Shown: positions 18,271-28,880 of the stretch, in pieces
Layout of the letters: the number at the start of each line of letters is the position of its first letter
How positions within the stretch are numbered: position 1 is the first letter of the stretch
Source: Lederbergia citri
Lineage (GTDB): Bacteria; Bacillota; Bacilli; Bacillales; Bacillaceae_C
DNA: 64,000 bases
NCBI RefSeq assembly: GCF_018343625.1
Contig: NZ_JAGYPG010000001.1
Coordinates: forward strand, 1,456,221-1,520,220
Reading direction: 5' to 3'
The notes under the pieces: generated by a model
Databases searched by the model: none
Seen by the model: the letters and a program-made list of their open reading frames with translations, nothing else
What the model was told of the DNA's origin: nothing
Made by a program: the position numbers and the translations under genes

Positions 18271-18864
18271 TTATCTAAGTGCACAGCCACGTAAAAGCAG
18301 CTTGTGAACAGCAGGCGCTAATGAAACTAAATCGTACTTTTGTTCATTAATGACCCACGTTGTAACGGTTTCATCAATCGTTCCAAAAATCATTTGTCTA
18401 GCAAGCCTAATATCTATATCTTTAAGAAATTCATCACGTTCTTGACCATAATGTAAAATATCGTCCATGACGTGTAAATATTCTTTTAATACTTCATTTA
18501 TTTTCATTCTTAATTCTTTATTTGATTGCCTTAACTCAAGCTGGGTGACAATCGCTAAATTCCGATCTTTTGAAAGAATTTTAAAATGATTTTCAATCAT
18601 AACTAATAATTTCTCTGCAGCTGTTTCTTTTTCTGCAATTACTTCCTTCATTTTTTCAACGAAATACCCCATTTTTTCATGGAAAACGGATATTAATATA
18701 TCCTCTTTATTTTCAAAATAAAGATAGATTGTTCCATCCGCTACTCCAGCCTGTTTCGCTATTTTTGAAACTTGAGCTTGATGGTATCCATTTTCAGCGA
18801 TAACAATCACTGCCGCATCGATAATTTGTTTGTACTTAGGTTTATTCCTTTTCAATACTTTCAC
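18271..18864 (-). CDS. fadR: TetR-family fatty-acid degradation regulator
   Basis: A 197-residue TetR repressor. The helix-turn-helix (about 12-58) reads IIDAAVIVIAENGYHQ...AGVADGTIYLYFENKEDIL. B. subtilis FadR is released from DNA by long-chain acyl-CoA and controls lcfA, fadR-fadB-etfBA and other beta-oxidation genes. Synteny with lcfA upstream and fadB-etfB-etfA downstream supports the assignment. A FadR-like palindrome lies just ahead of the gene, indicating autoregulation. Confidence 0.93.
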   Translation of the reverse strand: MKVLKRNKPKYKQIIDAAVIVIAENGYHQAQVSKIAKQAGVADGTIYLYFENKEDILISVFHEKMGYFVEKMKEVIAEKETAAEKLLVMIENHFKILSKDRNLAIVTQLELRQSNKELRMKINEVLKEYLHVMDDILHYGQERDEFLKDIDIRLARQMIFGTIDETVTTWVINEQKYDLVSLAPAVHKLLLRGCALR

Positions 18865-18924
18865 CTGCTCTTAAAGCTCATAGTTGTATACTTAAATCAA
18901 AACAGTTGAGCTTTGTTATAAAAA

Positions 18925-18942
18925 TGAATGACCATTCATTCA
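18925..18942. promoter_or_regulatory. FadR operator
   Basis: TGAATGACCATTCATTCA is a near-perfect palindrome that differs by one base from the B. subtilis FadR consensus TGAATGAMTANTCATTCA. It lies between lcfA and fadR, upstream of the fadR operon. Confidence 0.85.
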
Positions 18943-18988
18943 TATCTCAATCATAAAGAGTCCTTAATTTTATGTCAAGTAACACAAT

Positions 18989-19011
18989 AAAAAAAGAGCC
19001 ACGTCGGCTCA
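18989..19011 (-). terminator. Terminator of lcfA
   Basis: GAGCCgacGTGGCTC-type hairpin followed by seven T on the minus strand, just after the lcfA stop. Confidence 0.7.
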
Positions 19012-19026
19012 TAAATATCCATTTTA

Positions 19027-20724
19027 TTAACCGAGTTTTTCATCATGCTGTAATTTATTTCTTTCTTCATCGACCAAAACACGCCGAAGAATTTTACCAA
19101 CTGCTGTTTTAGGCAACTCTTTACGAAATTCATATATTCTTGGGACCTTGTAAGCTGCTAAATATTTGCGAGCATAAGCATCAAGTTCTTCTTCCGTTAC
19201 AGTAGCGCCTTCTTTCAACACAATATATGCCTTTACTGTTTCACCACGATACGCATCTGGGACGCCTGCCACAACCAATTCTTGAATGGCCGGATGTTCA
19301 TATAGCACTTCCTCAATTTCTCGAGGATAAATATTAAACCCACCAGCGATAATCATGTCTTTTTTCCTATCGACTACATAGAAATAACCTTCTTCATCCA
19401 TATAACCCATATCGCCTGTTAATAACCATCCATCTTTTAGAGTGGCAGCGGTATCTTCCGGCCTATTCCAATATCCTTTCATAATTTGAGGTCCTTTAAC
19501 AGCGATTTCACCTATTTCATGAGGTGGAGCATGCTCTCCTGTTTCTGCGGAAATGATTGCGGCCTCGGTGTCAGGCCAAGGAACACCAATACTTCCTTTT
19601 ACTCTTTTCTGACCATAAATAAAATTCGCATGTGTTACAGGTGAGGACTCCGTTAATCCATATCCTTCAACTAGTTTACCACCTGTCAGTTCCTCAAACT
19701 TTTGCTGAACTTCAACTGGAAGTGGAGCAGATCCACTTAAACAAGCTTCAATAGAAGAAAGATCATATTTGCTCAAATCGGGATGGTTTAAAATTCCAAT
19801 ATAAATCGTTGGGGCACCAGGAAAAATGGTTGGTCGTTGTTTATGAATGGTCTTTAATGTTGTTTCCACATTAAACTTTGGCAGCAGTATCATTTTATAT
19901 CCTTGCATGACTGCTATTATTAAAACTGTGGTCATTCCATATACATGGAAAAACGGTAGTAAGCCAAGAATTGTTTCTTCACCTTTTTTTGCCTCATGAA
20001 GCCACGCACCACAGGCAGTAGCATTGGCAATTAGATTTTTATGAGTAAGCATAACGCCTTTCGGGTAGCCAGTTGTACCACCAGTGTATTGAAGTATGGC
20101 TAAATCATTGTCAAAATCGAATTCATATTCATTCATGATTGCTTTTGATTCAACCATAATATTTTTGAAAAGATGTTGATTGCCTTCATGTTGTACGTTA
20201 ACAACAATCCCAGTATCTCTTTTTTGTATAAAAGGATAGATGATGTTTTTTGGAAATGGCAAGTAATCCTTGATAGCGGTTACAATAATATGTTCCAGTT
20301 TTGTATTTTTCATCACTTTTGTAATACGAGGATATAAAATATCTAGCGCTATAATAGCCTTTGCTCTTGAATCCTTCATTTGGTACTCTAGCTCTCTTTC
20401 TGTGTATAGAGGATTCGTTTGTACGACAACTCCTCCAGCATACAGAATTCCATAGTAACTAATGACAGCTTGTGGGCAATTAGGAAGCATAATAGCAACC
20501 CGATCACCTTTTTCTATGCCGATACCACGAAGATAATTAGACAGCTTTAAAGCACAGTCATAAATTTCCTTGAAAGTCATTTCTTTCCCCATAAAATGGA
20601 CTGCTGCTTTATCGGGGTAGTCTTTTGCTGCTTCTGATAAATAAGATTGGACAGTTTTGGGTTCATATTCTAACGTTGTCGGTATTGAGTCTGGATACAA
20701 TTTCAGCCAAGGTTTCCTTTCCAC
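19027..20724 (-). CDS. lcfA: Long-chain fatty-acid CoA ligase
   Basis: Adenylate-forming enzyme that activates long-chain fatty acids to acyl-CoA for beta-oxidation. Of 565 residues, the large N-terminal domain has the AMP-binding P-loop LQYTGGTTGYPKG near 210-222, then VEGYGLTESSP and LLTGDMGYMDEEG. The C-terminal lid has the AVGKILRRVL lysine motif near 545. It is the first gene of the fatty-acid block, separated from fadR by its own terminator as in B. subtilis. Confidence 0.95.
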   Translation of the reverse strand: MERKPWLKLYPDSIPTTLEYEPKTVQSYLSEAAKDYPDKAAVHFMGKEMTFKEIYDCALKLSNYLRGIGIEKGDRVAIMLPNCPQAVISYYGILYAGGVVVQTNPLYTERELEYQMKDSRAKAIIALDILYPRITKVMKNTKLEHIIVTAIKDYLPFPKNIIYPFIQKRDTGIVVNVQHEGNQHLFKNIMVESKAIMNEYEFDFDNDLAILQYTGGTTGYPKGVMLTHKNLIANATACGAWLHEAKKGEETILGLLPFFHVYGMTTVLIIAVMQGYKMILLPKFNVETTLKTIHKQRPTIFPGAPTIYIGILNHPDLSKYDLSSIEACLSGSAPLPVEVQQKFEELTGGKLVEGYGLTESSPVTHANFIYGQKRVKGSIGVPWPDTEAAIISAETGEHAPPHEIGEIAVKGPQIMKGYWNRPEDTAATLKDGWLLTGDMGYMDEEGYFYVVDRKKDMIIAGGFNIYPREIEEVLYEHPAIQELVVAGVPDAYRGETVKAYIVLKEGATVTEEELDAYARKYLAAYKVPRIYEFRKELPKTAVGKILRRVLVDEERNKLQHDEKLG

Positions 20725-20897
20725 ACAATCCCCCCTCGTTTTAAATGAACAATTTGAAAATTAGAACTTCTCTCCTATATTATATGATAAGAGTTTATTT
20801 CATTCAATTATACATCATCAAAGAAATCTAATTCACTTTTACTCTTTAATAAAGGATAATGCTAGTAAGGTGAAAATATGAAGATAAGGTGATTAAA

Positions 20898-21800
20898 ATG
20901 AAAATAGGGATGATTGGGATTGGGGATATAGCTAAAAAGGCTTATTTACCCGTACTAACACAAACAAAAGGTATTGAACTGCATATTTGCACAAGAAATG
21001 AAGAGACTCTTTTAGACATAGCTGCAAAATACCAGATTAAGCATACTTATCGTAATTTGGATGAACTGATAGCAAGTGGCATCCAGGCTGCATTTGTCCA
21101 CTCTGCAACTAATTCCCACGAGGAAATAATTGATAAGCTATTGGATCTTGGAATCCATGTGTATATCGATAAACCGATAACATATTTTGGAGATTCATCC
21201 AAAAGACTGATTGAAAAAGCTAAGGAAAAAGGGCTTGTCCTAATGGTTGGCTTTAATCGTAGATACGCACCACCGTACAAAGAACTAAAAGAAATCACTA
21301 AGCCTAATATGATTGTGATGCAAAAAAATCGGAGTCATCACCCCGCAGATATACGGACTTTTATTTTTGATGATTTTATTCATGTTATCGACACACTGCT
21401 CTATTTATATCCATATTCATACGAGGAAGTAATAATACGTGGAAAGAAGAAAAATGGGGAACTTCATCATGTTACATTGCAAATTGAATCGAGTGAAGGA
21501 ACAGCCATTGGCATAATGAATCGGGATTCAGGCACTACAGAAGAAATTGTCGAAGTAATGAGCTCAGAAGAAACACGAAAAGTTTTCAATGTAAGTGAAG
21601 TTACGTCACACAAGGATAAAAAAATTCTACATTATGGAAGTGACGACTGGCAGCCGACTCTTGAAAAAAGAGGCTTTCATCACATAGTTGCTCAATTTCT
21701 AGAAATAATTCAAAAAGACACTCAACTATACAATGGCTATGATAAAGATTTGAATACACATTTACTTGCTGAGAAAATTGTTCAATATGTAATGAAATGA
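20898..21800 (+). CDS. Gfo/Idh/MocA-family oxidoreductase
   Basis: Predicted NAD(P)-dependent dehydrogenase of about 300 residues. The Rossmann motif GMIGIGDIAKKAYLP opens the protein, the IDKPITY segment corresponds to the EKP motif near residue 94, and GFNRRYAPPY follows. The C-terminal dimerisation domain is short. Such enzymes act on sugars, inositols or sugar nucleotides; the substrate cannot be told. ATG 20898 has AAGGTG seven bases upstream, preferred over GTG 20889. It sits on the opposite strand between lcfA and yshE, so it is an insertion into the backbone. Confidence 0.85.
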   Translation: MKIGMIGIGDIAKKAYLPVLTQTKGIELHICTRNEETLLDIAAKYQIKHTYRNLDELIASGIQAAFVHSATNSHEEIIDKLLDLGIHVYIDKPITYFGDSSKRLIEKAKEKGLVLMVGFNRRYAPPYKELKEITKPNMIVMQKNRSHHPADIRTFIFDDFIHVIDTLLYLYPYSYEEVIIRGKKKNGELHHVTLQIESSEGTAIGIMNRDSGTTEEIVEVMSSEETRKVFNVSEVTSHKDKKILHYGSDDWQPTLEKRGFHHIVAQFLEIIQKDTQLYNGYDKDLNTHLLAEKIVQYVMK

Positions 21801-21801
21801 T

Positions 21802-21830
21802 AAAAGAAGAGGAAAGATCCTCTTCTTTTA
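21802..21830. terminator. Bidirectional terminator
   Basis: AAAAGAAGAGGA and TCCTCTTCTTTT form a 12-bp perfect stem after the oxidoreductase stop. Confidence 0.85.
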
Positions 21831-21908
21831 TGCATTTATTAAATAAATGATTCCAATGAGAAGAAAAATGCCGCATAATACAAGCATTACTTTTGCCAGT
21901 TTTTCCAC
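21828..21908 (-). CDS. Possible 26-residue membrane peptide
   Basis: A short frame on the minus strand begins with GTG at 21908, nine bases after AAGGAG, and encodes a lysine-bearing N-terminus followed by one hydrophobic helix (LVLCGIFLLIGIIYLIN). The stop coincides with the terminator hairpin. The site, composition and terminator make a real small membrane protein plausible, but no family is recognised and length alone gives weak support. Confidence 0.45.
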   Translation of the reverse strand: MEKLAKVMLVLCGIFLLIGIIYLINA

Positions 21909-21996
21909 TACATTCTACTCCTTATCTAGCTTCAGCAACTATAGACTTATTCACTTTTTGTCATTTTCGTAAGATGGCCAAGCTCATTCTACTTAT

Positions 21997-22117
21997 GAAG
22001 GCACCTATCACTTCTCCAGCTTTGCGTGTTTCAGTCGAAGGTTAAAAAGAAACGTCTCTATACCATAGTTGATGGACTTACATCCTGTCGGGCCTGTCAT
22101 CGATAATAGGTGCTTTC
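21997..22117. other. Non-coding element closed by a 12-bp inverted repeat
   Basis: GAAGGCACCTAT (21997-22008) and ATAGGTGCTTTC (22106-22117) can pair with one wobble, enclosing about 97 bases without coding capacity, between yshE and the small peptide gene. It could be a structured RNA, a miniature element or one more intergenic repeat. A T-run follows on the plus strand. Confidence 0.35.
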
Positions 22118-22124
22118 ACTTTTT

Positions 22125-22532
22125 TTACGGAATGCCCGCGCCTATAACATAGGAAAGTCCGACTGATATCACGAGCGAAATAAAACCTACTGCACGATTA
22201 TCCTTTTCTATTTCTTCGTCAATCTTAAATTTTGGGGTTAAAAATTCAAAAATAAAATATCCTGTGAGCAGTAGAAAAAAGCCAAATATTCCCCAACCAA
22301 TCATGACAAAAAGGGTGTCATGATTCAAAATTGAATGCCTAAACACATTAGCAATTCCAAAAATTTTTCCTCCCGTCGCCATTGCAACAGAAATATTTCC
22401 TTTTTTGATTTCTTCCCAGTTATTGTATTTCGTAACTACCTCAAAAATAAATAAAAATAAAACAATACATAGGACTGTTACACTATAATAGCCTGCTGTC
22501 TGAATAAATGCATTTTCCCAAAAAGAGTCCAT
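22125..22532 (-). CDS. yshE: YshE, DUF350 membrane protein
   Basis: A 135-residue integral membrane protein with about four helices, belonging to the DUF350 family and placed as in B. subtilis between lcfA and mutS2. The conserved core includes NISVAMATGGKIFGIANVFRHSI. Function is unknown. Confidence 0.85.
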   Translation of the reverse strand: MDSFWENAFIQTAGYYSVTVLCIVLFLFIFEVVTKYNNWEEIKKGNISVAMATGGKIFGIANVFRHSILNHDTLFVMIGWGIFGFFLLLTGYFIFEFLTPKFKIDEEIEKDNRAVGFISLVISVGLSYVIGAGIP

Positions 22533-22635
22533 CCCTTATCCCCCTTCGTTCAAAGCAAAAGAACATAATCTTTTTTTATTCTATACTACTTAATTCAGGT
22601 GGTTCAGCTTTTCTTTTGAGAGGTAAATATTAGCA

Positions 22636-24993
22636 TCATTTGAACTCTACTACAGTTACACCACTTCCACCTTCACCCGCTTCTCCTAATCTTATACGTT
22701 TGACGGAGCGATGATGTTTCAAAAATTCTGTAACTCCCGTCCGAAGTGCACCAGTTCCTTTTCCATGAATGATGGAAACACGTGGATAGTTCGCTAATAA
22801 AGCATCATCAATATACTTTTCAACTTTTAATAGTGCATCTTCATAGCGTTCTCCACGCAAGTCTAATTCTAATTTCACATGGTAGTCTCTGCCCTTTATT
22901 GTTGCGAGTGGTTTCGTCTCTTTTTTCTCTTCTGCCTTAATGAAAACTAAATTTTTCTCGCGTACCTTCATTTTCATTATTCCAATTTGGACTTGCCATT
23001 CGTCTGCCCCAATTTTCTCAACAAGATGTCCCTTTTGACCAAAGGTTGTTACAGTTACTTCATCTCCCGGCTGAAACTCACGCTTTTGCTTTTTCTCTTT
23101 TGATGGATCGACACCTTTATCGAGTTTCGGCAAAGCTTCGTCTAGCTTTCGCCTTGCTTCAATTAACTCATGTTCTTTGACAAGGGTTCCGCCTTCAAGT
23201 CTCATTTGACGCAGCTCAGCCATTACTTCTTCCGCTTCTGCCTTTGCTTTTTCAATGACTTTCGCAGCTTTTGCCTCAGCATCGTCATACATTTTTTGTT
23301 TACGCTCATAAAATTCGATCATTTGTTTTTGAATATCCTGAAGAAGTTTTTCCGAATTTATTAAGTAGTCATGTGCCTCTTTATATTCCTGTTCCGCTTC
23401 TCTTCTACTTTTTTCGAGAGATGCAATCATATTTTCTACTTCGTTACTTTCTGTATCAATCATTGAACGCGCAGAGGAAATAACAGTTTCTGAAAGTCCA
23501 AGCCTTTTTGAAATCTCAAAGGCATTACTTCTCCCCGGAATCCCAATCAATAATTTATAAGTTGGGCGTAACGTCTCTACATCAAATTCCACACTTGCGT
23601 TTATAACTCCAGGCCGATTGTAACCATATGCTTTAAGTTCCGGATAATGAGTGGTTGCAACGACATGAGCTCCTCTTTGATACACCTCATCTAAAATGGA
23701 AATAGCAAGGGCAGCACCTTCCTGTGGATCCGTTCCGGCACCAAGCTCATCGAAAAGTACAAGACTTTCATGGTCCACTTTCTTTAAAATATCGACTATA
23801 TTAACCATATGAGAAGAGAATGTACTTAAAGATTGCTCAATTGATTGTTCGTCACCGATATCAGCAAAAACTTCTTTAAATACAGCAATTTCAGATCCTT
23901 CGGCGGCAGGTATTTGCAACCCTGCCTGTCCCATTATTGTCAAAAGACCAACTGTTTTTAAGGTAATGGTTTTTCCACCCGTATTCGGTCCAGTGATAAC
24001 CATAGTTGTATATTCTTCACCAAGAGTGATATCATTGGCAATCGCTTCATCAATAGGTAAGAGAGGATGACGCGCTTTTAACAAACGGACGATACCCTCA
24101 TCGTTTATTTTTGGCTTTGTCGCATTCATTTCTTTTCCAAAACGAGCTTTTGCAAATATAAAATCAAGCTCTGTCAATACTCCTACTAGATGATTCAAAT
24201 CTGCAGCTGATTCGGCTACATTAGCAGAAAGTTCTGCTAGAATCCTGTCAATTTCCTGCTTTTCCTTTAATTGCAGTTCCCTTAAAGCATTATTCAAATC
24301 AACAATCGCTTGCGGCTCAATAAAAAGCGTTTGACCTGAGGAAGATTGGTCATGAACAATTCCACCATAATGTGCACGATATTCTTGTTTAACTGGAATG
24401 ACGTAACGTTCATTTCTTATCGTGATGATGGCATCGGAAAGCATTTTTTGGGCGTTTCGATTTCGGATTAAGCCTTCTAGCTTTTCTCTAATTTTTCCTT
24501 CACTTCTTCTTGCCTGTTGCCTAATACTCCTGAGAGCTTCGCTAGCAGAATCTAGAATCTCTCCGCTCTCATCAATGGCATTTTTAATTTGTTTTTCCAG
24601 GTCCATTAAAACAACAATTTGACTTGCTTTGTCTTCGAGTATGGGAATATCCACTTCATTTTCCAACAATCCTTCAATAAAGCGCTTCATGGAACGCCCA
24701 GCATAAATTGTGCTTGCCGTCTGCATAAGCTCCACAGAATTCAAGATCCCGCCAATTTCTGCTCTTTTCACATGAGGCTTAATATTATGAATTCCACTTA
24801 GCGGAGCATGTCCCTTTAATCTGAGCACATGAGCGGCCTCATCTGTTTCATTTTGCATCTCCTTTACTTCATCCAAGGAAGAAGAAGGCACTAGGTTTTG
24901 AATTTTTTCTACACCTAATACAGAAGAAGCGAATTCCTCTAACTGAGCGAGGATTTTATTAAATTCAAGGGTTTTTAATATTTTCATATGCAT
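22636..24993 (-). CDS. mutS2: MutS2 endonuclease/ATPase
   Basis: A MutS-related protein that suppresses recombination and also acts in ribosome collision rescue in B. subtilis. 785 residues: core and clamp helices, Walker A GPNTGGKT near 330-338, Walker B with [20 protein letters not shown], a long coiled coil (about 520-630), a KOW-like segment, and the C-terminal Smr nuclease domain with [12 protein letters not shown] and [10 protein letters not shown]. The start is ATG 24993, nine bases after GGAG; a second ATG two codons on is possible. Confidence 0.96.
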   Translation of the reverse strand: MHMKILKTLEFNKILAQLEEFASSVLGVEKIQNLVPSSSLDEVKEMQNETDEAAHVLRLKGHAPLSGIHNIKPHVKRAEIGGILNSVELMQTASTIYAGRSMKRFIEGLLENEVDIPILEDKASQIVVLMDLEKQIKNAIDESGEILDSASEALRSIRQQARRSEGKIREKLEGLIRNRNAQKMLSDAIITIRNERYVIPVKQEYRAHYGGIVHDQSSSGQTLFIEPQAIVDLNNALRELQLKEKQEIDRILAELSANVAESAADLNHLVGVLTELDFIFAKARFGKEMNATKPKINDEGIVRLLKARHPLLPIDEAIANDITLGEEYTTMVITGPNTGGKTITLKTVGLLTIMGQAGLQIPAAEGSEIAVFKEVFADIGDEQSIEQSLSTFSSHMVNIVDILKKVDHESLVLFDELGAGTDPQEGAALAISILDEVYQRGAHVVATTHYPELKAYGYNRPGVINASVEFDVETLRPTYKLLIGIPGRSNAFEISKRLGLSETVISSARSMIDTESNEVENMIASLEKSRREAEQEYKEAHDYLINSEKLLQDIQKQMIEFYERKQKMYDDAEAKAAKVIEKAKAEAEEVMAELRQMRLEGGTLVKEHELIEARRKLDEALPKLDKGVDPSKEKKQKREFQPGDEVTVTTFGQKGHLVEKIGADEWQVQIGIMKMKVREKNLVFIKAEEKKETKPLATIKGRDYHVKLELDLRGERYEDALLKVEKYIDDALLANYPRVSIIHGKGTGALRTGVTEFLKHHRSVKRIRLGEAGEGGSGVTVVEFK

Positions 24994-25010
24994 TGTTAAA
25001 AACTCCGTCC

Positions 25011-26729
25011 CTAATCATTTCTCTTCAAAAATTGCAGTAATTCGTCCCGTTCCATCGCATTGATGACTGATGTTTTTTTCACCCAACCTCTTTTAGCGGC
25101 AGAAACACCGATTTTCATAAAGTCTAGACTACGAATATTGTGCGCATCTGTATTAATAGCTACTATTACACCAGCATCCATTGCTTTTACCAAATACTCA
25201 GTACTTAAATCAAGCCTTTCCGGATTTGCATTTAATTCGAGCGCCGTGTTCGTCTCTTTCGCAAGCTTAATTAATAAATCGATATCTACATCATATCCGT
25301 CGCGTCTCCCGATTAAGCGTCCCGTTGGATGGGCAATCATATCAACGTGGGGATTTATTAAAGCATTGTAAAGTCGTTCCATAATTTTTTCTCTCGGTTG
25401 CGAGAAGCTGGAATGAATAGATGCAATGACAAAATCAAGTTCTGCTAAGATGTCATCAGAGTAATTTAAGCTTCCATCCGGCAGGATATCCATTTCGATT
25501 CCAGATAAAATTAATATATCATCGTATTTTTCCTTTAGTGCTCGAATCTCTTCATTTTGCTGCTTTATACGTTCAACCGATAGACCATTCGCAACCCGCA
25601 AAAATTCCGAATGATCGGTAATTGCCATATATTTATAGCCTTTTTCTCTGCATGCTTCTACCATTTCTTCCAAGGAATAAGCTCCATCAGACCATGTCGT
25701 ATGCATATGAAGATCACCTTTAATGTCCTCCAATGTGATTAAACCAGTAGTAGCTGTGTAGAGATCAATTTCTTTTCCATCTTCTCTTATTTCAGGTGGA
25801 ATAAATGGCAAATCGAAGTGGTGAAAAAAGTCTTGTTCACTATTGAATGTCAGCACTTCTCCAGTTTCTATATTTTCCACACCATACTCACTTATTTTTT
25901 CTCCTCTTTCCTTTGCAAGCTGACGCATCCTGACATTATGATCTTTTGAACCCGTAAAATGATGTAAAGCTGTCGCAAATTCATTAGGAGCTACTAATCT
26001 AAAATCAACCGAAACTTCGTACCTTCCGTCCATGACAATTGTTATTTTCGTTTCCCCACTTGAAGTCGCTTCCTTTAAACCATCAATCGAAAGAAGTTTT
26101 TCTTTTACAGCTGATGGTGATTTTGTTGCAATAATAAAATCAAGATCTTTTATCGTTTCTTTCGTCCGCCGTAAACTTCCTGCTCTGGAAAAAGCAGTTA
26201 TTTCTTTAATTTCATTTAAATATGATTCAATATGATTTGCTACTGGCAGCATATATGCAATGGGAAGGCGTGTTGGTTGAGAACCGAATTGAGCAATGGA
26301 AGAAAGAATTTTTTCTTGTGTTTTTTTCCCAAATCCTTTTAAGCCTGCCACACGATTATTTTCACAAGCTTCTTTTAAAGACTCGACATCTTCCACACCA
26401 AGCTCTTGATACAGCCTAGAGATTTTCTTGCCGCCAAGACCAGGTAGCTGCAATAATGGGATTAACCCTTTCGGCACTTCTTCCTTTAATTCCTCCAATA
26501 CGGAGGAGGTTCCTTCTTTTACATATTCCTCAATGACAGCTCCTGTCCCTTTTCCTATTCCAGGAATATCTGTAAACACAGTGATTTCCGTTAGACTGCG
26601 ATCATCTGTTTCCAATGCACCAGCGGCCTTTCGGAAAGCCGCAATTTTAAATGGATTTTCCCCTTTTAGTTCCATATATATCGCAATTTGTTCAAGTAAA
26701 CGTATGATGTCCTTTTTATTTATTTTCAT
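25011..26729 (-). CDS. polX: Family X DNA polymerase with PHP domain
   Basis: DNA repair polymerase of 572 residues. N-terminal helix-hairpin-helix segments ([29 protein letters not shown]), a beta-type nucleotidyltransferase palm with [16 protein letters not shown] near 225-242, then a C-terminal PHP 3'-5' exonuclease (about 335-570) with [17 protein letters not shown] and NTDAH metal ligands. The start is ATG 26729, giving [16 protein letters not shown] as in relatives; the frame is open further upstream but runs into the cvpA terminator and gene. Confidence 0.95.
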   Translation of the reverse strand: MKINKKDIIRLLEQIAIYMELKGENPFKIAAFRKAAGALETDDRSLTEITVFTDIPGIGKGTGAVIEEYVKEGTSSVLEELKEEVPKGLIPLLQLPGLGGKKISRLYQELGVEDVESLKEACENNRVAGLKGFGKKTQEKILSSIAQFGSQPTRLPIAYMLPVANHIESYLNEIKEITAFSRAGSLRRTKETIKDLDFIIATKSPSAVKEKLLSIDGLKEATSSGETKITIVMDGRYEVSVDFRLVAPNEFATALHHFTGSKDHNVRMRQLAKERGEKISEYGVENIETGEVLTFNSEQDFFHHFDLPFIPPEIREDGKEIDLYTATTGLITLEDIKGDLHMHTTWSDGAYSLEEMVEACREKGYKYMAITDHSEFLRVANGLSVERIKQQNEEIRALKEKYDDILILSGIEMDILPDGSLNYSDDILAELDFVIASIHSSFSQPREKIMERLYNALINPHVDMIAHPTGRLIGRRDGYDVDIDLLIKLAKETNTALELNANPERLDLSTEYLVKAMDAGVIVAINTDAHNIRSLDFMKIGVSAAKRGWVKKTSVINAMERDELLQFLKRND

Positions 26730-26775
26730 ATTTTTCACCAGCCGTTCATTATTTCTCCCTGAACATATATTAACA

Positions 26776-26842
26776 AAAGAGGCCGCCCTATGAAAGTTTG
26801 CGGGTTCCTTTTTGGAATTCCGCTTTTCGTAGGGACGGCCAC
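26776..26842 (-). terminator. Hairpin between cvpA and polX
   Basis: GGCCGTCCCTACGAAAA and TTTCATAGGGCGGCC can pair with one bulge and G-U pairs across a 26-base loop and are followed on the minus strand by CTTTTG. Probably a partial terminator after cvpA. Confidence 0.5.
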
Positions 26843-27385
26843 TTATTGTTGAATATAATCGAGCCACCATTTATTAACTACTTCCGAAAAATAAGGTGTA
26901 TTTTTTAATATTATTTCAGATATTGTTGAGTCGGATAGTGCCGTTTGAATTGAAGCAATCGGTACAAGTGCCGCAATGTATAAAAGAATAAAAAGTAATA
27001 AATACATTTCAATTACGCCAAGAATACCTCCAGCCCAAATATTAATCACCTTAATAACCGGAAGGCTTGCAACGATATCAAGTGCAGAACCAATGATACC
27101 AAGTACTATTCTTACAGCAAAGAAAATAATCGCAAAGGCAATCACTCGGTAAAACGCAACATCGAAACTTATTCCATCCAGTACCATTTTAAAAGTAGCA
27201 TTACTGCTTAAATCAGGGTAAGGGATCCAAAGCTTAAGCAATGGTGCAAGATCATCATAATAAGTGTAAGCAATAATCAAGGAAACAACGAATCCTATCA
27301 TGTGAATAAGTTGTAAAATAAAGCCTCTTCTCAATCCAATTAGAAAGCCAAAAACAAGTAAGCCTAATAAAATAAGGTCAAGCAT
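26843..27385 (-). CDS. yshB: CvpA-family membrane protein (YshB)
   Basis: 180 residues with about four transmembrane helices, the CvpA (colicin V production) family. The typical N-terminus LDLILLGLLVFGFLIGLRRGF is visible. Placed between zapA and polX as in B. subtilis. Suggested envelope roles of the family are not settled. Confidence 0.9.
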   Translation of the reverse strand: MLDLILLGLLVFGFLIGLRRGFILQLIHMIGFVVSLIIAYTYYDDLAPLLKLWIPYPDLSSNATFKMVLDGISFDVAFYRVIAFAIIFFAVRIVLGIIGSALDIVASLPVIKVINIWAGGILGVIEMYLLLFILLYIAALVPIASIQTALSDSTISEIILKNTPYFSEVVNKWWLDYIQQ

Positions 27386-27392
27386 AAAAAGT

Positions 27393-27653
27393 TCAGTCCT
27401 TTAATTGTTTAAATTCTTCAACAAGTTTATCATATTTTTCTTGTAGTTTAATATATTCATGGATAGTATTAACGGCTGTCAACACAGCAAGAGAACTAGT
27501 ATTAAGATTAGGGTTCACCGAATGTATTTCTCTCATTTTTGTATCGACAAGCGATGCCACTTGCTGCATATGCTCTGTCGTTTCAGTTCCGGAAATGGTA
27601 TACTGTTCTCCATAAATCATGACCATGGTCCGAATCTTTTCATTTTCCGTCAA
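27393..27653 (-). CDS. zapA: Cell division protein ZapA
   Basis: Small FtsZ-ring stabiliser. Starting from TTG 27653, with TTGGAGG eight bases upstream, it has 86 residues, close to the 85 of B. subtilis. Recognisable are IYGEQYTISGTE, EHMQQVASLVDTKMREI and LAVLTAVNTIHEYIKLQEKYDKL with a C-terminal coiled coil. Seven bases ahead of cvpA. Confidence 0.93.
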   Translation of the reverse strand: MTENEKIRTMVMIYGEQYTISGTETTEHMQQVASLVDTKMREIHSVNPNLNTSSLAVLTAVNTIHEYIKLQEKYDKLVEEFKQLKD

Positions 27654-27915
27654 ACCAATAGCCTCCAATCGCTAGAATCCTATTCCATATCATATCACGA
27701 ATGAAAATAGATGGGAATATCTTGTCTAAATGTGTGGTACAAATGATAGAGGATTTTAAAGAAAGATAAGTGAATTTCTATATGATATATAGTCTATGTT
27801 GAGTATGAGAACCCACTTTCATTAATGGTAGCACTGCCCGAAAGCTAGCGCATGCAATAAAACTCAACTTACAAAGTAATAATATTTTTTATTTGAACAG
27901 AAAGGAAGTGTTCAT

Positions 27916-28848
27916 TTGGCTAATATCGTCATTCAATTACCCCTATCACATATTGAAAAAATGGACTCATATTATAAAGATTATAAAACTGGCAAGACAC
28001 CTCCCGGGGCTATTTTTATTGCGAAAAAAAATGGCTGTACCATTACTGCCTATCGTTCTGGAAAAGTAATGTTCCAGGGAGCTGGGAATGAAGCAGAAGC
28101 ACAAAATTGGAGTCAATCTGGTGAAAAAATTGAAAAACCTATTTCTAGAAAGACATCAGGATCCCCGCTTCCACCTAACATTTCCTCCATGTCTGCAATC
28201 GGATCAGATGAAGTAGGAAAAGGCGATTATTTCGGACCGATGACGGTTGTGGCAGCATATGTAAAAAACGATCAGATGTTACTATTAAAGGAGCTTGGAG
28301 TAAAAGATTCAAAGAATTTAACGGATTCGCAAATCATTACAATCGCCAAAGATTTAATTACGTTTCTGCCATACAGTTTATTAAAATTGCCAAATGAAAA
28401 ATATAACCAATTACAAGCATCAGGAATGACCCAAGGTAAAATTACAGCTATTTTACATAACCAAGCTTTAAACCATTTACTGACAAAAATCGAACCCGAA
28501 AAACCTGAAGCAATCCTTATTGATCAGTTTGCAGAAGCATCTATATATTTTCGCCATCTTCAAGGGCAGAAAAAAATCTTGCAGGAGAATGTTTACTTTA
28601 GTACAAAAGCGGAAAGTATTCACCTTTCGGTCGCTGCCGCTTCGATTTTAGCAAGATATGCTTTTTTAAAAGCCTTTGACGATTTAAGTGAAAAAGCGGG
28701 TTTTCCATTAACAAAAGGTGCTGGGCCTAAAGTCGATCAAGACGCTGCTAGATTAATCAAGGCAAAAGGAATATCTGCATTACATCAATTTACAAAATTA
28801 CACTTTGCAAACACAAACAAAGCGAAAAAAATAGCTGGATTAAAATAA
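27916..28848 (+). CDS. rnhC: Ribonuclease HIII
   Basis: Cleaves RNA in RNA-DNA hybrids. 310 residues. The N-terminal TBP-like substrate-binding domain (about 1-85) is characteristic of HIII. The catalytic domain begins IGSDEVGKGDYFGP near 96, with acidic residues DEVGKGD, then DSK, LIDQFA and the C-terminal GAGPKVDQDAA. The start is TTG 27916 after AAAGGAAGTG. In B. subtilis its neighbours include pheT; here about 25.7 kb separate them. Confidence 0.95.
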   Translation: MANIVIQLPLSHIEKMDSYYKDYKTGKTPPGAIFIAKKNGCTITAYRSGKVMFQGAGNEAEAQNWSQSGEKIEKPISRKTSGSPLPPNISSMSAIGSDEVGKGDYFGPMTVVAAYVKNDQMLLLKELGVKDSKNLTDSQIITIAKDLITFLPYSLLKLPNEKYNQLQASGMTQGKITAILHNQALNHLLTKIEPEKPEAILIDQFAEASIYFRHLQGQKKILQENVYFSTKAESIHLSVAAASILARYAFLKAFDDLSEKAGFPLTKGAGPKVDQDAARLIKAKGISALHQFTKLHFANTNKAKKIAGLK

Positions 28849-28880
28849 GGTTGGGCCAAAATACGCCCAACCTTATTTTA
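28844..28880. terminator. Bidirectional terminator between rnhC and the dehydrogenase gene
   Basis: AATAAGGTTGGGC and GCCCAACCTTATT form a 13-bp perfect stem with an AT-rich flank on both sides, serving both convergent genes. Confidence 0.88.

Noticed and set aside
23170..23483. Plus-strand frames inside mutS2
   Set aside because: Antisense shadows of the coiled-coil region of mutS2; no start signals.
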